Source: an uncultured Coriobacteriales bacterium (GTDB lineage Bacteria; Actinomycetota; Coriobacteriia; Coriobacteriales; Eggerthellaceae). Taken from it: a stretch of DNA of 34,240 nt. The position numbers and the translations under genes were made by a program. The stretch is from assembly GCA_946892075.1 (NCBI GenBank), contig CAMPNZ010000010.1:1-34240 (forward strand), read 5' to 3'. Below, piece by piece: positions 16,387-24,956 of the stretch (its first letter is position 1; each line of letters starts with the position of its first letter). The notes beneath the pieces were generated by a model, which did not search any database, had not been told where the DNA came from, and saw only the letters and a list, made by a program, of their open reading frames with translations.

Positions 16387-16417
16387 GATAGCTATAGCGT
16401 ATGAGTGAGGTGAGCCT

Positions 16418-17671
16418 ATGAAAGAACACGCTTCCCTTGAGGTTAAAGAAGCCATCACGAATACATTCCTCAAAACAGTAAGCGCATATGCAAATTATGG
16501 AACAGGGATTATTCAATTTGGAATTACCGATAATGGCGAGATTGTTGGAGTTCAAAACTCAAAAGATGCATGCCTTGCCATTGAAAACAAAATCAATGAC
16601 AGCATACAACCGCGCCCAAATTACCATATTACGGTGGACGAAAACACCCATGTTATTACGCTAAAAGTGTTAGAAGGTTCCTCAAAACCGTACTACTATC
16701 ATGCCAAAGCATATAAGCGAAACGACACATCAACCGTAGAAGTAGATCGTCTTGAACTTAATAGGCTTATCTTGCAAGGAGCAAACCAAAGTTTCGATGA
16801 ACTGCCCGCAAAAGACACAACGTTGCACTTTTCTGTTCTTGAAGCATATATGAAGCGCGAACTGCACATTGCTGCTGTTAATAACGATATTTTACGAACG
16901 GTAGGACTTGAAACCAACGAGGGAGTTTATAACAATGCAGGCGCACTAATAGCTGACACTAACAACTTTTCCGGCATTGATTGCGCACGCTTTGGCGCGA
17001 ACATCGATACCATTTTACAGCGTGAAGTGTTTCAGCACATGTCGCTTCTATCGCAATATGACAAAGTCATTAAACTCTACCAAAATTATTATCAATATGA
17101 TGTCATTAACGGCGCCCTACGAAAAACCGTGGAAACCGTTCCTGAAAAGGCATTTCGTGAGGCAATAGCCAATGCGCTTGTGCATAGAACATGGGATGTA
17201 CCGACGCATATACGCGTAGCGATGTTTGATGATCGCATTGAAATTTATTCTCCTGGTGGGTTGCCACGAGGCATTACCCAAGAAGAATACCTCAACGGTC
17301 AGGTGTCGCTGCTCCGTAATCCGCTGTTAGGGGCGCTGTTTTTCCGTTTGCATATTATCGAAAACTTCGGAACGGGCGTGGCGAGAATGCGCGCAGCATA
17401 CGAGCATAGTCTTACAAAGCCAATACATGAATTTAGCGACAATACTATTAAAGTAACCTTGCCTTTGCTGAAAGATAAACACAACCTATTGCCTGATGAG
17501 GCGCTTATGTATGAGCATATAACAAACACGGTAGATACCAGTTCGAAACTTGCAAGCGCAACTGCTTTTGGCAAAAATAAAACGCTGAAGCTGCTTGGAC
17601 AGCTTACCGAAAAAGGCTACATCACTAAATTTGGAAATGGACGCGGAACAAGGTATAAGCGTAACGCCTGA
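16418..17671 (+). CDS. AlbA_2/Schlafen-like DNA-binding and HATPase_c_4 domain protein (putative regulator)
   Basis: A 417-residue protein. Residues 1-110 are an AlbA_2 (Schlafen-like, divergent AAA_4) domain: ASLEVKEAI...VSAYANYGTGIIQFGITDNGEIVGV. Residues about 235-330 match HATPase_c_4: EKAFREAIANALVHRTW, RIEIYSPGGLPRGI, NPLLGALFFRL, IENFGTGVARM. A winged helix follows at the C-terminus (KTLKLLGQLTEKGYITKFG). Such proteins are often annotated as transcription regulators or RecG-like; their role is unclear and some sit near defence or toxin genes. GTGAGGTGAG precedes the ATG. A six-codon frame (MSEVSL, 16401-16421) ends across this ATG as ATGA, hinting at translational coupling. It may bind the repeat array upstream. 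Confidence 0.88.
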   Translation: MKEHASLEVKEAITNTFLKTVSAYANYGTGIIQFGITDNGEIVGVQNSKDACLAIENKINDSIQPRPNYHITVDENTHVITLKVLEGSSKPYYYHAKAYKRNDTSTVEVDRLELNRLILQGANQSFDELPAKDTTLHFSVLEAYMKRELHIAAVNNDILRTVGLETNEGVYNNAGALIADTNNFSGIDCARFGANIDTILQREVFQHMSLLSQYDKVIKLYQNYYQYDVINGALRKTVETVPEKAFREAIANALVHRTWDVPTHIRVAMFDDRIEIYSPGGLPRGITQEEYLNGQVSLLRNPLLGALFFRLHIIENFGTGVARMRAAYEHSLTKPIHEFSDNTIKVTLPLLKDKHNLLPDEALMYEHITNTVDTSSKLASATAFGKNKTLKLLGQLTEKGYITKFGNGRGTRYKRNA

Positions 17672-17696
17672 TAGCAACGCTAGTATGCAAGAACGG

Positions 17697-17720
17697 GGCG
17701 CGAAACGGAAACACCGCGCC
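17697..17720 (+). terminator. weak hairpin after the AlbA-type gene
   Basis: GGCGCG (17697-17702) can pair with CGCGCC (17715-17720) across a 12-nt loop, 26 bp after the stop. There is no T run, so it is at best a weak terminator. Confidence 0.25.
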
Positions 17721-17745
17721 TTGTAGCAAGGTTGTTCCCGATAGA

Positions 17746-17818
17746 AACGCTGTACCCATTCGCAACGCCGCACCCAATCGCAACGCTGCGTTCAATGGAC
17801 AACGCTGCACCCATTCGC
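17746..17818. repeat. 18-bp degenerate tandem repeats between convergent genes
   Basis: Four units of the type AACGCTGCACCCATTCGC start at 17746, 17764, 17782 and 17801, with a fifth, looser copy after them. The array lies in the gap between the AlbA-type gene and hypD, with no gene of its own. Confidence 0.8.
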
Positions 17819-17864
17819 ACCGCTGCGCCCTCGGTATCCAATCGCGGCACTATGTCCGCTGCGT

Positions 17865-18995
17865 CTAATAGTAGCGGTAATACGCAGCGCAACTGCCTTC
17901 GCTGGAAACCATGCACGGACCCACAGGATTTTCCGGCGTACACAAGCGTCTGAAATGCGGACACTGATTAGGCGCCATAATACCGCGCAACACATCGCCG
18001 CAGCGGCACCCGTGCGGATTTTGCGTGGGTTCAACATCGGGATGAAAGCGCTTCAACGCATCGAAAGCTGCGTACTTTTCGCGCAACTTATAGCCCGAAC
18101 CAGGAATAGGACCAAGTCCACGCCACGTTGACGTGCATGTTTCGAACACTTCGTCAATCGCAGCACGCGCAACAGGGTTTCCTTCAGGCATAACGCCGCG
18201 CGCATACGCAATTTCGATGGACGCCGTTTTATCGTGCAACTGCTTCATGATCATGGCAATGCCTTGCAGCATATCAACAGGCTCGAACCCCGTAATAACA
18301 CCAGGAATGCCGTATTTCTTCGCAAGGAACTGATAGGGCTGCGCACCGATGATAGTGCTTACGTGACCAGGCAAAATAAGCGCCGACACCTTCAGACGCG
18401 GGTCGGAAATAATCGCTTCTAGCGCGCCGGGCATGTTCTTATGAGCGGCAAATACGCTGAAGTTTTTCAGCTTCATGTCGGCAGCGCGTTTCACGGCCAT
18501 CGCCACCAGCGGCGTGGTTGTTTCAAAGCCAACGCCCACAAAAACTACCTGTCTATCAGGGTTTTTGCGAGCAAGCGTAAGCGCGTCAAGCGGCGAGTAC
18601 ACAATGCGCACCGACTTGCCGTTCGCTTGTTCCTTCAACAAACTTGACGTTGAGCCTGGTACACGCGTCATATCGCCAAAGGTGGCAATAGTCACTTCGG
18701 GGATACGCGCAAGCGCAATAACCGTATCGATGTCTTTATTGGCGGTAACGCACACAGGACAACCTGGTCCAGACGCTAAACGAATACCTTTCGGCATTAA
18801 ATCGCGAATGCCGTTGCGCGCGATGGACACCGTATGCGTTCCACATACTTCCATCAGCACGGCCTCGGGCGGCGCATAATAGCGAATAACCTCAAGCTCT
18901 TTTTTGGCAAGCTGGGGGTTCTTGAACTGCGCCAGCTCGCTTTCCATGGAAAGCTGCTGAACAGGTTGGAGTTTCGGCTCAACTAAGGTGCTCAT
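17865..18995 (-). CDS. hypD: hydrogenase maturation factor HypD
   Basis: A 376-residue protein of normal length. HypD is an iron-sulfur scaffold that, with HypC, carries the Fe(CN)2CO unit for [NiFe] hydrogenases. Visible hallmarks: MEVCGTHT (Cys51), GPGCPVC (Cys79, Cys82), GVGFETTTP, TGFEPVDML and the C-terminal cysteine-rich block CRCGDVL...CPHF...GPCMVSSEGSCAAYY for the [4Fe-4S] cluster. The ATG overlaps the hypC stop as TAATG, implying coupled translation, with GGGGTGGCG as ribosome site. It is the last gene of the minus-strand run; hypE, its usual next neighbour, is absent here. Confidence 0.97.
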   Translation of the reverse strand: MSTLVEPKLQPVQQLSMESELAQFKNPQLAKKELEVIRYYAPPEAVLMEVCGTHTVSIARNGIRDLMPKGIRLASGPGCPVCVTANKDIDTVIALARIPEVTIATFGDMTRVPGSTSSLLKEQANGKSVRIVYSPLDALTLARKNPDRQVVFVGVGFETTTPLVAMAVKRAADMKLKNFSVFAAHKNMPGALEAIISDPRLKVSALILPGHVSTIIGAQPYQFLAKKYGIPGVITGFEPVDMLQGIAMIMKQLHDKTASIEIAYARGVMPEGNPVARAAIDEVFETCTSTWRGLGPIPGSGYKLREKYAAFDALKRFHPDVEPTQNPHGCRCGDVLRGIMAPNQCPHFRRLCTPENPVGPCMVSSEGSCAAYYRYY

Positions 18996-19255
18996 TACAG
19001 CGCCACCCCTGACGCGTTCATCAGCTCTTCAGTGTCAACAACATCGCCCATTTCCTCGATAACGGCCAAGGTGTCGCGCGCATACTGTTCGTCAACAATT
19101 TCGATGGCGAACCCGGCATGCACCAACACGTAATCGCCCTGATGAGCGCTTGGTGTTAGGTCAAGCGAAATTTCGCGCGTGGTACCCATAATGGAAACCT
19201 GCGCCATGTGATCATCTAGAAGTTCTAGAATTTTTGCTGGAATTGCTAAGCACAT
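18995..19255 (-). CDS. hypC: hydrogenase maturation chaperone HypC
   Basis: An 86-residue HypC/HupF-family protein. Its N-terminus MCLAIPAKIL holds the essential Cys2 that helps bind the iron complex with HypD and then the hydrogenase large subunit. GDYVLVHAGFAIEIVDEQYA is the second family signature. I start it at ATG 19255, not at an ATG nine codons upstream, because the protein must expose Met-Cys and GGAGGGGG lies just before 19255. The stop overlaps the hypD start by one base. Confidence 0.96.
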   Translation of the reverse strand: MCLAIPAKILELLDDHMAQVSIMGTTREISLDLTPSAHQGDYVLVHAGFAIEIVDEQYARDTLAVIEEMGDVVDTEELMNASGVAL

Positions 19256-19304
19256 AATTAAGCCCCCTCCCGGCGAGTGCAAACGTGCTGCAACTATGTT
19301 TGTA

Positions 19305-21956
19305 TTACCACTTCTGCTTGCTTAATGCAATAACTGCCTGCCCAAATGAAATACAGCCGTCATTTGGAGGAAGATTCGCGTTCAGCGCAACCGTCAGACC
19401 TGCGTTGTTGAGGTATTCAACCAGATACTCAACAAGGAAGCGATTCATGAACACGCCGCCCGATAAAGCCACCGTTGAAAGCTGATACAGCTGCGTAACC
19501 ATGCGCGCGACCAGCACACTTACCTCAAGAAGCGCCGTGTGAAAACGCGTTGCGATAACAGGAAGCTCAACCCCAGCTTCCATATCGTCAAGCAAAGCGC
19601 GAAAAGCAGGAGCAGCATCGATTACCACAACCGATGTATCCTGCGCAGTCGCTTGCGTTGAAGCGGTATTTTTTACTACTTCCATACGATACCGCTTATC
19701 GAAATCGGGTTCAAGTGCACCGCGCGCGGCATCAAACAAAATGGCCGGCTCACCCTCGTAGGAAGGGTGGCAGCACACGCCTGTTATCGCAGATGCGGCG
19801 TCGAAAAGGCGCCCGACCGATGACGTGTACGGACAGTTGATATCTTTCTCTATCATTTCTGCACAAATTTGCGCCTGGGCACCCATCGCTTGCACGATGC
19901 GCTTGGCCGCAGGGTGTTCAAGCAGGTCAAACGCCCATAACACGCCATACGCACAACGAAGCGGTTCGCGAATGGCCTTGGCGCCACCAGGCAGCGGAAC
20001 GTACGCGAAGTTGGCAAAGCGCTCGAAAGCCTGCTGCGTTGCCACCAGAATTTCGCCGCCCCAAATGCGACCATCGGTGCCGTAGCCCGTGCCATCGTAC
20101 GCGATGCCGCACACCGCTTGCGTGATGTTGTGTTCTCCCAGTACAGAGGCTATATGCGCATGGTGATGCTGAACCTCAACAAGCGGAAGCTGGCTTGCGC
20201 GGTGCTTGTCGCGCGCCCATTTCGAGGGAAGGTACTCGGGGTGTTTATCGCAGGTGAAAGCGGTGGGGTGCATGGAAAACAGCTGCTCATAGCGCGAAGA
20301 AGCCGCCAGCCACGAGTCGTAGGTTGCTGCGTTTTCCACGTCGCCGATGTGCTGCGACACGAATGCGCGCTCGCCGCTTACAAGCGCGATGGTGTTTTTC
20401 TGCTCGGCTCCCAGCGCCAAGAGCGTTTCGTTGGCGTGATGCTCGTGCTTGAGGGAAAGTGGCAGCGGCGCATAGCCGCGTGCGCGGCGGATGAACTGCA
20501 CGGCGGTGGTTGTTTGCGCTGGTGAGGAGACAGATTGCGCGGGTTCGGGTTTGGCGGACGCGGACGCAGGCGCAGGCGCGGTGGCGTTTGCGGTTGCGGG
20601 TTCTGGTTCGGACGCAAGCGCACTTGACGCACGCGACGCCGTTTCTTCTTCTGCATTGGGAAGCGATGCAGCTTCCTCCCGTGCATCGGCAATTGACGCC
20701 GCAGACGCACATTCAGGGGGCGTGACGTGCGTAAACGACAAAACGCGCACCACCGAATCGTCAATGCGCACGCGAATGTCGCGGTTGTTGCTCAAAAACG
20801 CATCGGCAATGCCTCCAAGCTCGCGCAGCGCTTCTTCGTCGGTAATCACAAGCGGATTGTTGTGGACATTTCCCGACGTCATAACCAACATATCGCGTCC
20901 CGTTGCCGCGCAAAAATCGTGCAGCAACAAATGATGAAGCGGCGTTTGCGGAAGCATAACTCCAAGCTCAGACAAGGAATCAGCCAGCCCTTGCGCAAAT
21001 TGCACGTGCGGCTTTTTTTTCAAAAGCACAATGGGGCGCGCCGGTGACAAAAGCACTTTCGCCTCTTCAGCGCTTACGTCGCACACGCGCTGAACGCTTT
21101 CAAGCGACGGCATCATAACCGCGAACGCTTTCCCCTTGCGGTGTTTTCTCGCACGCAAGGTTGCAAGCGCGCCTGCATTCGACGCGTCAACCGCCAAATG
21201 AAAGCCGCCTAAGCCCTTAACAGCCACTATGCTGCCCGCAGCAAGGCGCTGCACGGCGCGTGCCAGGATGGCGTCGCTTTCTTCGCGCGTTGTTCCCCAG
21301 CTAAAAGCAACAGAAGTGCTGGTGATGGGCTTATTTGCAGAAGATGATGCGGAAGATGATGCGGACGTGGCGCGCGGCACTTCGTACCAACTGATATGCG
21401 GCCCACACTCGAAGCACGCGTTTGGCTGGGCGTGAAAGCGCCTGTCAAGAGGGTTTTCGTACTCGTACTTGCACGCGTCGCACAGCGGAAACACCTTCAT
21501 CGAGGTATTCGGCCTGTCGTAGGGCAGCTTCTCGATAATGGTATAACGCGGCCCGCAATTCGTGCAGTTGGTGAAAGGATAGCGATAACGCCTGTTCGCA
21601 GGGTCAAAAAGCTCGCGCGTGCAATCGTCGCAGGTAGCAAGGTCGGGTGACACGAGCGTTGTTTCGTGGGCGTTGTCCTTGTTGGAATGGTGAATTTCAA
21701 AGCTGGTAAAATTCTGAAGTTCGCACGGCTCGATGCTGATATGTTGCACCAAAGCCGCAGGTGGCGCTTCGTTTGCAATAGCCAGCACAAACGCATCAAG
21801 GTGCTGTGGGGTGCCTTCGCAGTGAATGGTTACGCCATCGATTGCGTTGAGCACCCAGCCAGTAAGCTGGTACGTATGCGCAAGGCGGTAAATGAACGGA
21901 CGAAAACCGACACCTTGTACAACTCCCGTTACTTTAACGCGCTGCGCCTCAATCAT
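19305..21956 (-). CDS. hypF: carbamoyltransferase HypF
   Basis: From ATG 21956 the protein has 883 residues. It makes the cyanide ligands of [NiFe] hydrogenases from carbamoyl phosphate, passing the group to HypE. Domains in order: acylphosphatase (1-90; GVVQGVGFRPF), two zinc fingers (CDDC...CTNC, about 109-134, and CDAC...CFEC, about 159-184), YrdC (about 225-405; VAVKGLGGFHLAVDA, MTSGN), Kae1-like C-terminal domain (HHHAHIASVLGEH, AYDGTGYGTDGRIWGGE). Two low-complexity inserts are unusual: Ser-rich at about 197-215, and Ala/Glu/Pro-rich at about 408-485 between RIDDSVVRV and IRRARGYAP, which explains the length over the usual 750-800. The frame stays open upstream to 22178, but that part overlaps the pgi tail and has no domain. 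It starts 14 bp after the pgi stop. Confidence 0.95.
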   Translation of the reverse strand: MIEAQRVKVTGVVQGVGFRPFIYRLAHTYQLTGWVLNAIDGVTIHCEGTPQHLDAFVLAIANEAPPAALVQHISIEPCELQNFTSFEIHHSNKDNAHETTLVSPDLATCDDCTRELFDPANRRYRYPFTNCTNCGPRYTIIEKLPYDRPNTSMKVFPLCDACKYEYENPLDRRFHAQPNACFECGPHISWYEVPRATSASSSASSSANKPITSTSVAFSWGTTREESDAILARAVQRLAAGSIVAVKGLGGFHLAVDASNAGALATLRARKHRKGKAFAVMMPSLESVQRVCDVSAEEAKVLLSPARPIVLLKKKPHVQFAQGLADSLSELGVMLPQTPLHHLLLHDFCAATGRDMLVMTSGNVHNNPLVITDEEALRELGGIADAFLSNNRDIRVRIDDSVVRVLSFTHVTPPECASAASIADAREEAASLPNAEEETASRASSALASEPEPATANATAPAPASASAKPEPAQSVSSPAQTTTAVQFIRRARGYAPLPLSLKHEHHANETLLALGAEQKNTIALVSGERAFVSQHIGDVENAATYDSWLAASSRYEQLFSMHPTAFTCDKHPEYLPSKWARDKHRASQLPLVEVQHHHAHIASVLGEHNITQAVCGIAYDGTGYGTDGRIWGGEILVATQQAFERFANFAYVPLPGGAKAIREPLRCAYGVLWAFDLLEHPAAKRIVQAMGAQAQICAEMIEKDINCPYTSSVGRLFDAASAITGVCCHPSYEGEPAILFDAARGALEPDFDKRYRMEVVKNTASTQATAQDTSVVVIDAAPAFRALLDDMEAGVELPVIATRFHTALLEVSVLVARMVTQLYQLSTVALSGGVFMNRFLVEYLVEYLNNAGLTVALNANLPPNDGCISFGQAVIALSKQKW

Positions 21957-21969
21957 AGCAAGCCCCGCA

Positions 21970-23886
21970 TTATTCCTTGTGTTGAGCTTCGTGTTCAGCC
22001 GCTGGAACAGGCGCGGCAGCTGGCACGCCTGCGGTGGCGTCGGCTGCGGGAACGGATGCGGCAGCAACGGGCTCGGGCGCTTCAACCGCAGCGCCAACCC
22101 CGGCTTCATCCCCAGCTCCAGCACCGATTTCAGCCCCGGCTTCAGCCCCAGCGCCATCCCCGGCTTCAACCGCAGCATCGGGCGCTTGTTTCACAACGTT
22201 CTGTTGAATTACTTTTGCAAGCGCTCCTAAGGTAACGCCGGAATTATCGGGTAAATGCAAATGCATAACGCGTCGCCCGCGCGCCGAAAGCGTCACTAAA
22301 TCGCCCATGGCCTGCGCTTTTGCAAGCTCCCCTAAACTTGGAGCTACTTCTTTCAGCGGGATATCCTTCAACTCGTCTGCCGACAAGATAAGGAACACAC
22401 CGTTGTTTTGACCGCCTTTTTGCAACTGGCCCGTTGAGTGCAGGTAGCGCGGCCCCACTTCCAAACACGAAGCAATGTCAAAGGTTTGCGCTACACAAAA
22501 ACGAATGCTTTCAAGCGCCTCGCGACGCCCTTCGCCCGTGAAGGGCAAAAACGCGTTCAGTGCGAAGAAATCGCCTGGTCGAATGCTGCCAAACAGCGAT
22601 TTCAGCGCCTCAATCACCGATGTTTGCGGCTGAAACGTAGAGCCCATACGCACTTCAACCTCGCCCATGTTCCACGGACCAATGTACGAATCTACCAGGT
22701 TTGGAGCAGGCGCGCCCTTGTGGAGAATTTCCAGCACTTCGGCTTTTGCTGATGCCACGTCGGGCTGATCGAAGGGGCAAATTTTCATAAGGTAGCCGCA
22801 CATAGCAATGGCGTATTCCCACATCACAAAGTGCTCGGCCAAATCTTGCACCGTATCAATGCGAAAAATTGAACGCGGAATATTCGGGTCGACGTACGAC
22901 AAACTCATCTCAAAATTGCAGGTTTCATCCCACGAATCGTTTTTGGTTTTGTACATCACAACGCAGCGATCGCCCGGGTCGCGCGACAGTAACAAGGAAT
23001 CTACCTCGATGTTTGGCAAAATCCCCTTGCCTTCTTTGCCTAAACTTTCTGCAACAAGCTGCTCGATCCACAAGCCCAACACACGCCCGCGCTTCTGCGT
23101 AAGCAGGGAAAACTTGTTGCGATTTGCCAGATAATTGTCGTAAAGAAACGACGCTAAGCCAATTGCAGGATTGTCGATTGAGTCTTCGCTGCACGCGCGC
23201 TCGGCCTGTGCGGCACGTTCCATCAGTTCCACAATGTCAATACCCACCAGCGCAGCGGGCAGCAATCCAAAAATCGAAAGCGCCGAATAACGCCCTCCAA
23301 CACTTGGTTCACCTGGGAAAACAGCAAGCCACCCTTCGCGTTGCGCCTGCGCTTCTAAATCGGAGCCGGGGTCGGTGATGGCAACCAAATGGCGCACAAT
23401 GTCTTCTTCCGGCAAAAACTCTTTCAGTGCTTCACGAAACGCTTGCAACATAAGGCGCGGCTCGATAGTGCCGCCGCTTTTCGACGAGATAATTACCAGC
23501 GTAGAGGCCGGTTTGATGCTGCCCATCACTTCGCGCAAACGCACGGGAGAGTCGGAATCGAGCGTGCGAAAACGAATGGCCGCAGCGTTGGGTTTGTTGT
23601 ATTTCGTGATAGTCATCGACGCCTGCGTCGAGCCGCCCTGGCCAATAAGCACCACGTCAGTAACGTTGCTGCGGCGCGCTTCCTGCGCAAACGCCATGAT
23701 GCGCTCAAGCGGATACGGCGGGTTTGAGGCAAGTGTCGTCCAGCCCATATAGTCCTGCGCGATGGCCTGCGCCTGGGGGGAGAAATTATATACCGTTGCA
23801 TCTTGAGCATGAATGCGGCTTGCAATATGTTCTTTTACGAGAAGCTTGCCAGAAGGATACAACTTCTCCATTTCTACTGAAATCAT
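21970..23886 (-). CDS. pgi: glucose-6-phosphate isomerase (Tal-Pgi-like isomerase domain) with Ala/Glu tail
   Basis: A 638-residue protein interconverting glucose 6-phosphate and fructose 6-phosphate. It has IGQGGSTQAS (81-90), the sugar-phosphate loop SSKSGGT (134-140), GGRYSALS (198-204), the Glu285 loop GKEGKGILP and the His483 motif YLHSTGQLQKGG. These strings resemble the isomerase half of fused transaldolase/isomerase enzymes more than the E. coli enzyme; no transaldolase part is present. Residues about 570-638 form an Ala/Glu/Gly/Pro-rich tail (EAGAEIGAGAG) with no known domain, encoded by short GC-rich repeats (about 21990-22180). GAGAGGAA precedes the ATG. It follows the LytTR regulator gene by 41 bp and leads into hypF. 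Confidence 0.92.
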   Translation of the reverse strand: MISVEMEKLYPSGKLLVKEHIASRIHAQDATVYNFSPQAQAIAQDYMGWTTLASNPPYPLERIMAFAQEARRSNVTDVVLIGQGGSTQASMTITKYNKPNAAAIRFRTLDSDSPVRLREVMGSIKPASTLVIISSKSGGTIEPRLMLQAFREALKEFLPEEDIVRHLVAITDPGSDLEAQAQREGWLAVFPGEPSVGGRYSALSIFGLLPAALVGIDIVELMERAAQAERACSEDSIDNPAIGLASFLYDNYLANRNKFSLLTQKRGRVLGLWIEQLVAESLGKEGKGILPNIEVDSLLLSRDPGDRCVVMYKTKNDSWDETCNFEMSLSYVDPNIPRSIFRIDTVQDLAEHFVMWEYAIAMCGYLMKICPFDQPDVASAKAEVLEILHKGAPAPNLVDSYIGPWNMGEVEVRMGSTFQPQTSVIEALKSLFGSIRPGDFFALNAFLPFTGEGRREALESIRFCVAQTFDIASCLEVGPRYLHSTGQLQKGGQNNGVFLILSADELKDIPLKEVAPSLGELAKAQAMGDLVTLSARGRRVMHLHLPDNSGVTLGALAKVIQQNVVKQAPDAAVEAGDGAGAEAGAEIGAGAGDEAGVGAAVEAPEPVAAASVPAADATAGVPAAAPVPAAEHEAQHKE

Positions 23887-23927
23887 GTATACGAAATTCC
23901 TCTCTAAAGAAATGCGCAGGTGGTACG

Positions 23928-24641
23928 CTACATACCAAGGGCGCGTTTGAGGGCAGACGCTCGACGTCGGGAAACAGGAATGGCCTCGTCAGAGCCACGC
24001 ATGCTTACCAGAAGCGTTCCGCCTTGCTGTGGAGTAACCGACTGCACGAACGAAACGTTGATCAAATAGCCGCGGTGCACGCGGAAAAAACCATGCGCTT
24101 CGTAGCGTTTTTCGAACTGCGTTAAACTCAGGGGCGAATAGTAGCGATCGTTGTCGGTGTGGAGCAGGGAATAGTCGTCGCGCGCCATAACATAGCGAAT
24201 GCTGTCGATGGGGATGAACATCTTGTTGCCGTTTTTTTCGACGGCGATGCGCTGCGATTTTTGGGCTGCGATGCGCAAATTGACGTTGTCGCGCACGTGT
24301 GCCAGCGCCTGCGCAAGGCGCTCGGTTTCAACGGGTTTCACCAGGTAGTCGACCGCTTTTACCTGAAACGCCTCGAGAGCATATTCGCTGTAAGCACTCA
24401 CGAACACAACGGCAGGCGGGCTGGTAAGGCACTGCAAACCGGCCGCAAATTTCAAACCGTTAACCTCGGGCATGTTGATATCAAGAAACACCACATCACA
24501 GGGGTATTCCTTCAGCTTTTCGATAGCTTCACTCACACTTGCTGCTTCAGCAACGACTTCAGTATTTCCTTCTTCATCAAGAAGAAACCGCAGTTCAGAG
24601 CGCGCAGGTGCCTCGTCATCAACGATTATAGCCTTTAACAC
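23928..24641 (-). CDS. LytTR-family response regulator
   Basis: A 237-residue two-domain regulator. The receiver domain (1-120) has DDE at 8-10, phospho-acceptor Asp54 in FLDINMPE and KPVE near 102; the C-terminal LytTR DNA-binding domain has IRYVMARDDYSLLHT, FFRVHRGYLINVSFV and IPVSRRRASALK. The start is GTG 24641 with AAAAGGAG at good spacing. No cognate sensor kinase is in the window. Its position just before pgi suggests co-transcription and possibly control of central carbon metabolism, but targets are unknown. Confidence 0.94.
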   Translation of the reverse strand: MLKAIIVDDEAPARSELRFLLDEEGNTEVVAEAASVSEAIEKLKEYPCDVVFLDINMPEVNGLKFAAGLQCLTSPPAVVFVSAYSEYALEAFQVKAVDYLVKPVETERLAQALAHVRDNVNLRIAAQKSQRIAVEKNGNKMFIPIDSIRYVMARDDYSLLHTDNDRYYSPLSLTQFEKRYEAHGFFRVHRGYLINVSFVQSVTPQQGGTLLVSMRGSDEAIPVSRRRASALKRALGM

Positions 24642-24708
24642 ACAAAACTCCTTTTAAAGCCTACAAAACGTACACGTAGCACGCAAGGTAGCACTAACAA
24701 CGTGTTCT

Positions 24709-24714
24709 ATTATA
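24709..24714 (-). promoter_or_regulatory. -10 box of the LytTR-pgi-hyp run
   Basis: TATAAT on the minus strand, 68 bp before the GTG of the LytTR gene. The -35 position (AACCAA-like, 17 bp away) is poor, suggesting activator dependence. Confidence 0.45.
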
Positions 24715-24875
24715 TAACAAAGCGTAGCGGGTTGGTTTGAGAGCACGGGTCGTATATTTTATATTCGCACGTGGCACAACGCACGGGCACGTGGTTCAAA
24801 ATGAAAATTTCAGTTGAAGCTTGGCGAACGATCGCGGTTGGCGGTTGGCGGCTTTCACGTACCGTTTTTGCTTGC

Positions 24876-24929
24876 TTTATCGATTATAGTCGATAAATTT
24901 CTTATTTTGTGCCTTTGTCTCGACTATAA
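24876..24929. promoter_or_regulatory. operator-like palindrome plus inverted half-copy
   Basis: TTTATCGA-TTATAG-TCGATAAA (24876-24897) is a perfect 8-6-8 inverted repeat. TTATAGTCGA within it reappears inverted as TCGACTATAA at 24920-24929. The two sites face each other over 26 bp, about 170 bp before the LytTR -10 box. A dimeric regulator is likely; which one is unknown. Confidence 0.6.
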
Positions 24930-24956
24930 ACGAAAGAAAAATGAACATGCATCATG

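Larger units (their letters stand above)
15845..16417. other. repeat-rich divergent control region between fic and the AlbA-type gene
   Basis: No convincing gene lies in these 573 bp. They contain the fic promoter with a cluster of GGAACAATAC-type sites (15940-16001), a strongly biased A/C-rich repeat array (about 16099-16357), and a consensus extended -10 for the plus-strand gene. A 110-codon plus-strand frame through the array (16072-16404) encodes only Lys/Asn/Ala repeats and is taken as a by-product. Confidence 0.6.

Noticed and set aside
16072..16404. Plus-strand 110-codon frame with KANAKANAN repeats
   Set aside because: It only translates the A/C-rich array, lacks a ribosome site and runs through the promoter of the next gene.
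21957..22178. Longer HypF start
   Set aside because: It overlaps the pgi tail repeats and precedes the acylphosphatase domain with LKPG-type filler; ATG 21956 fits the family.
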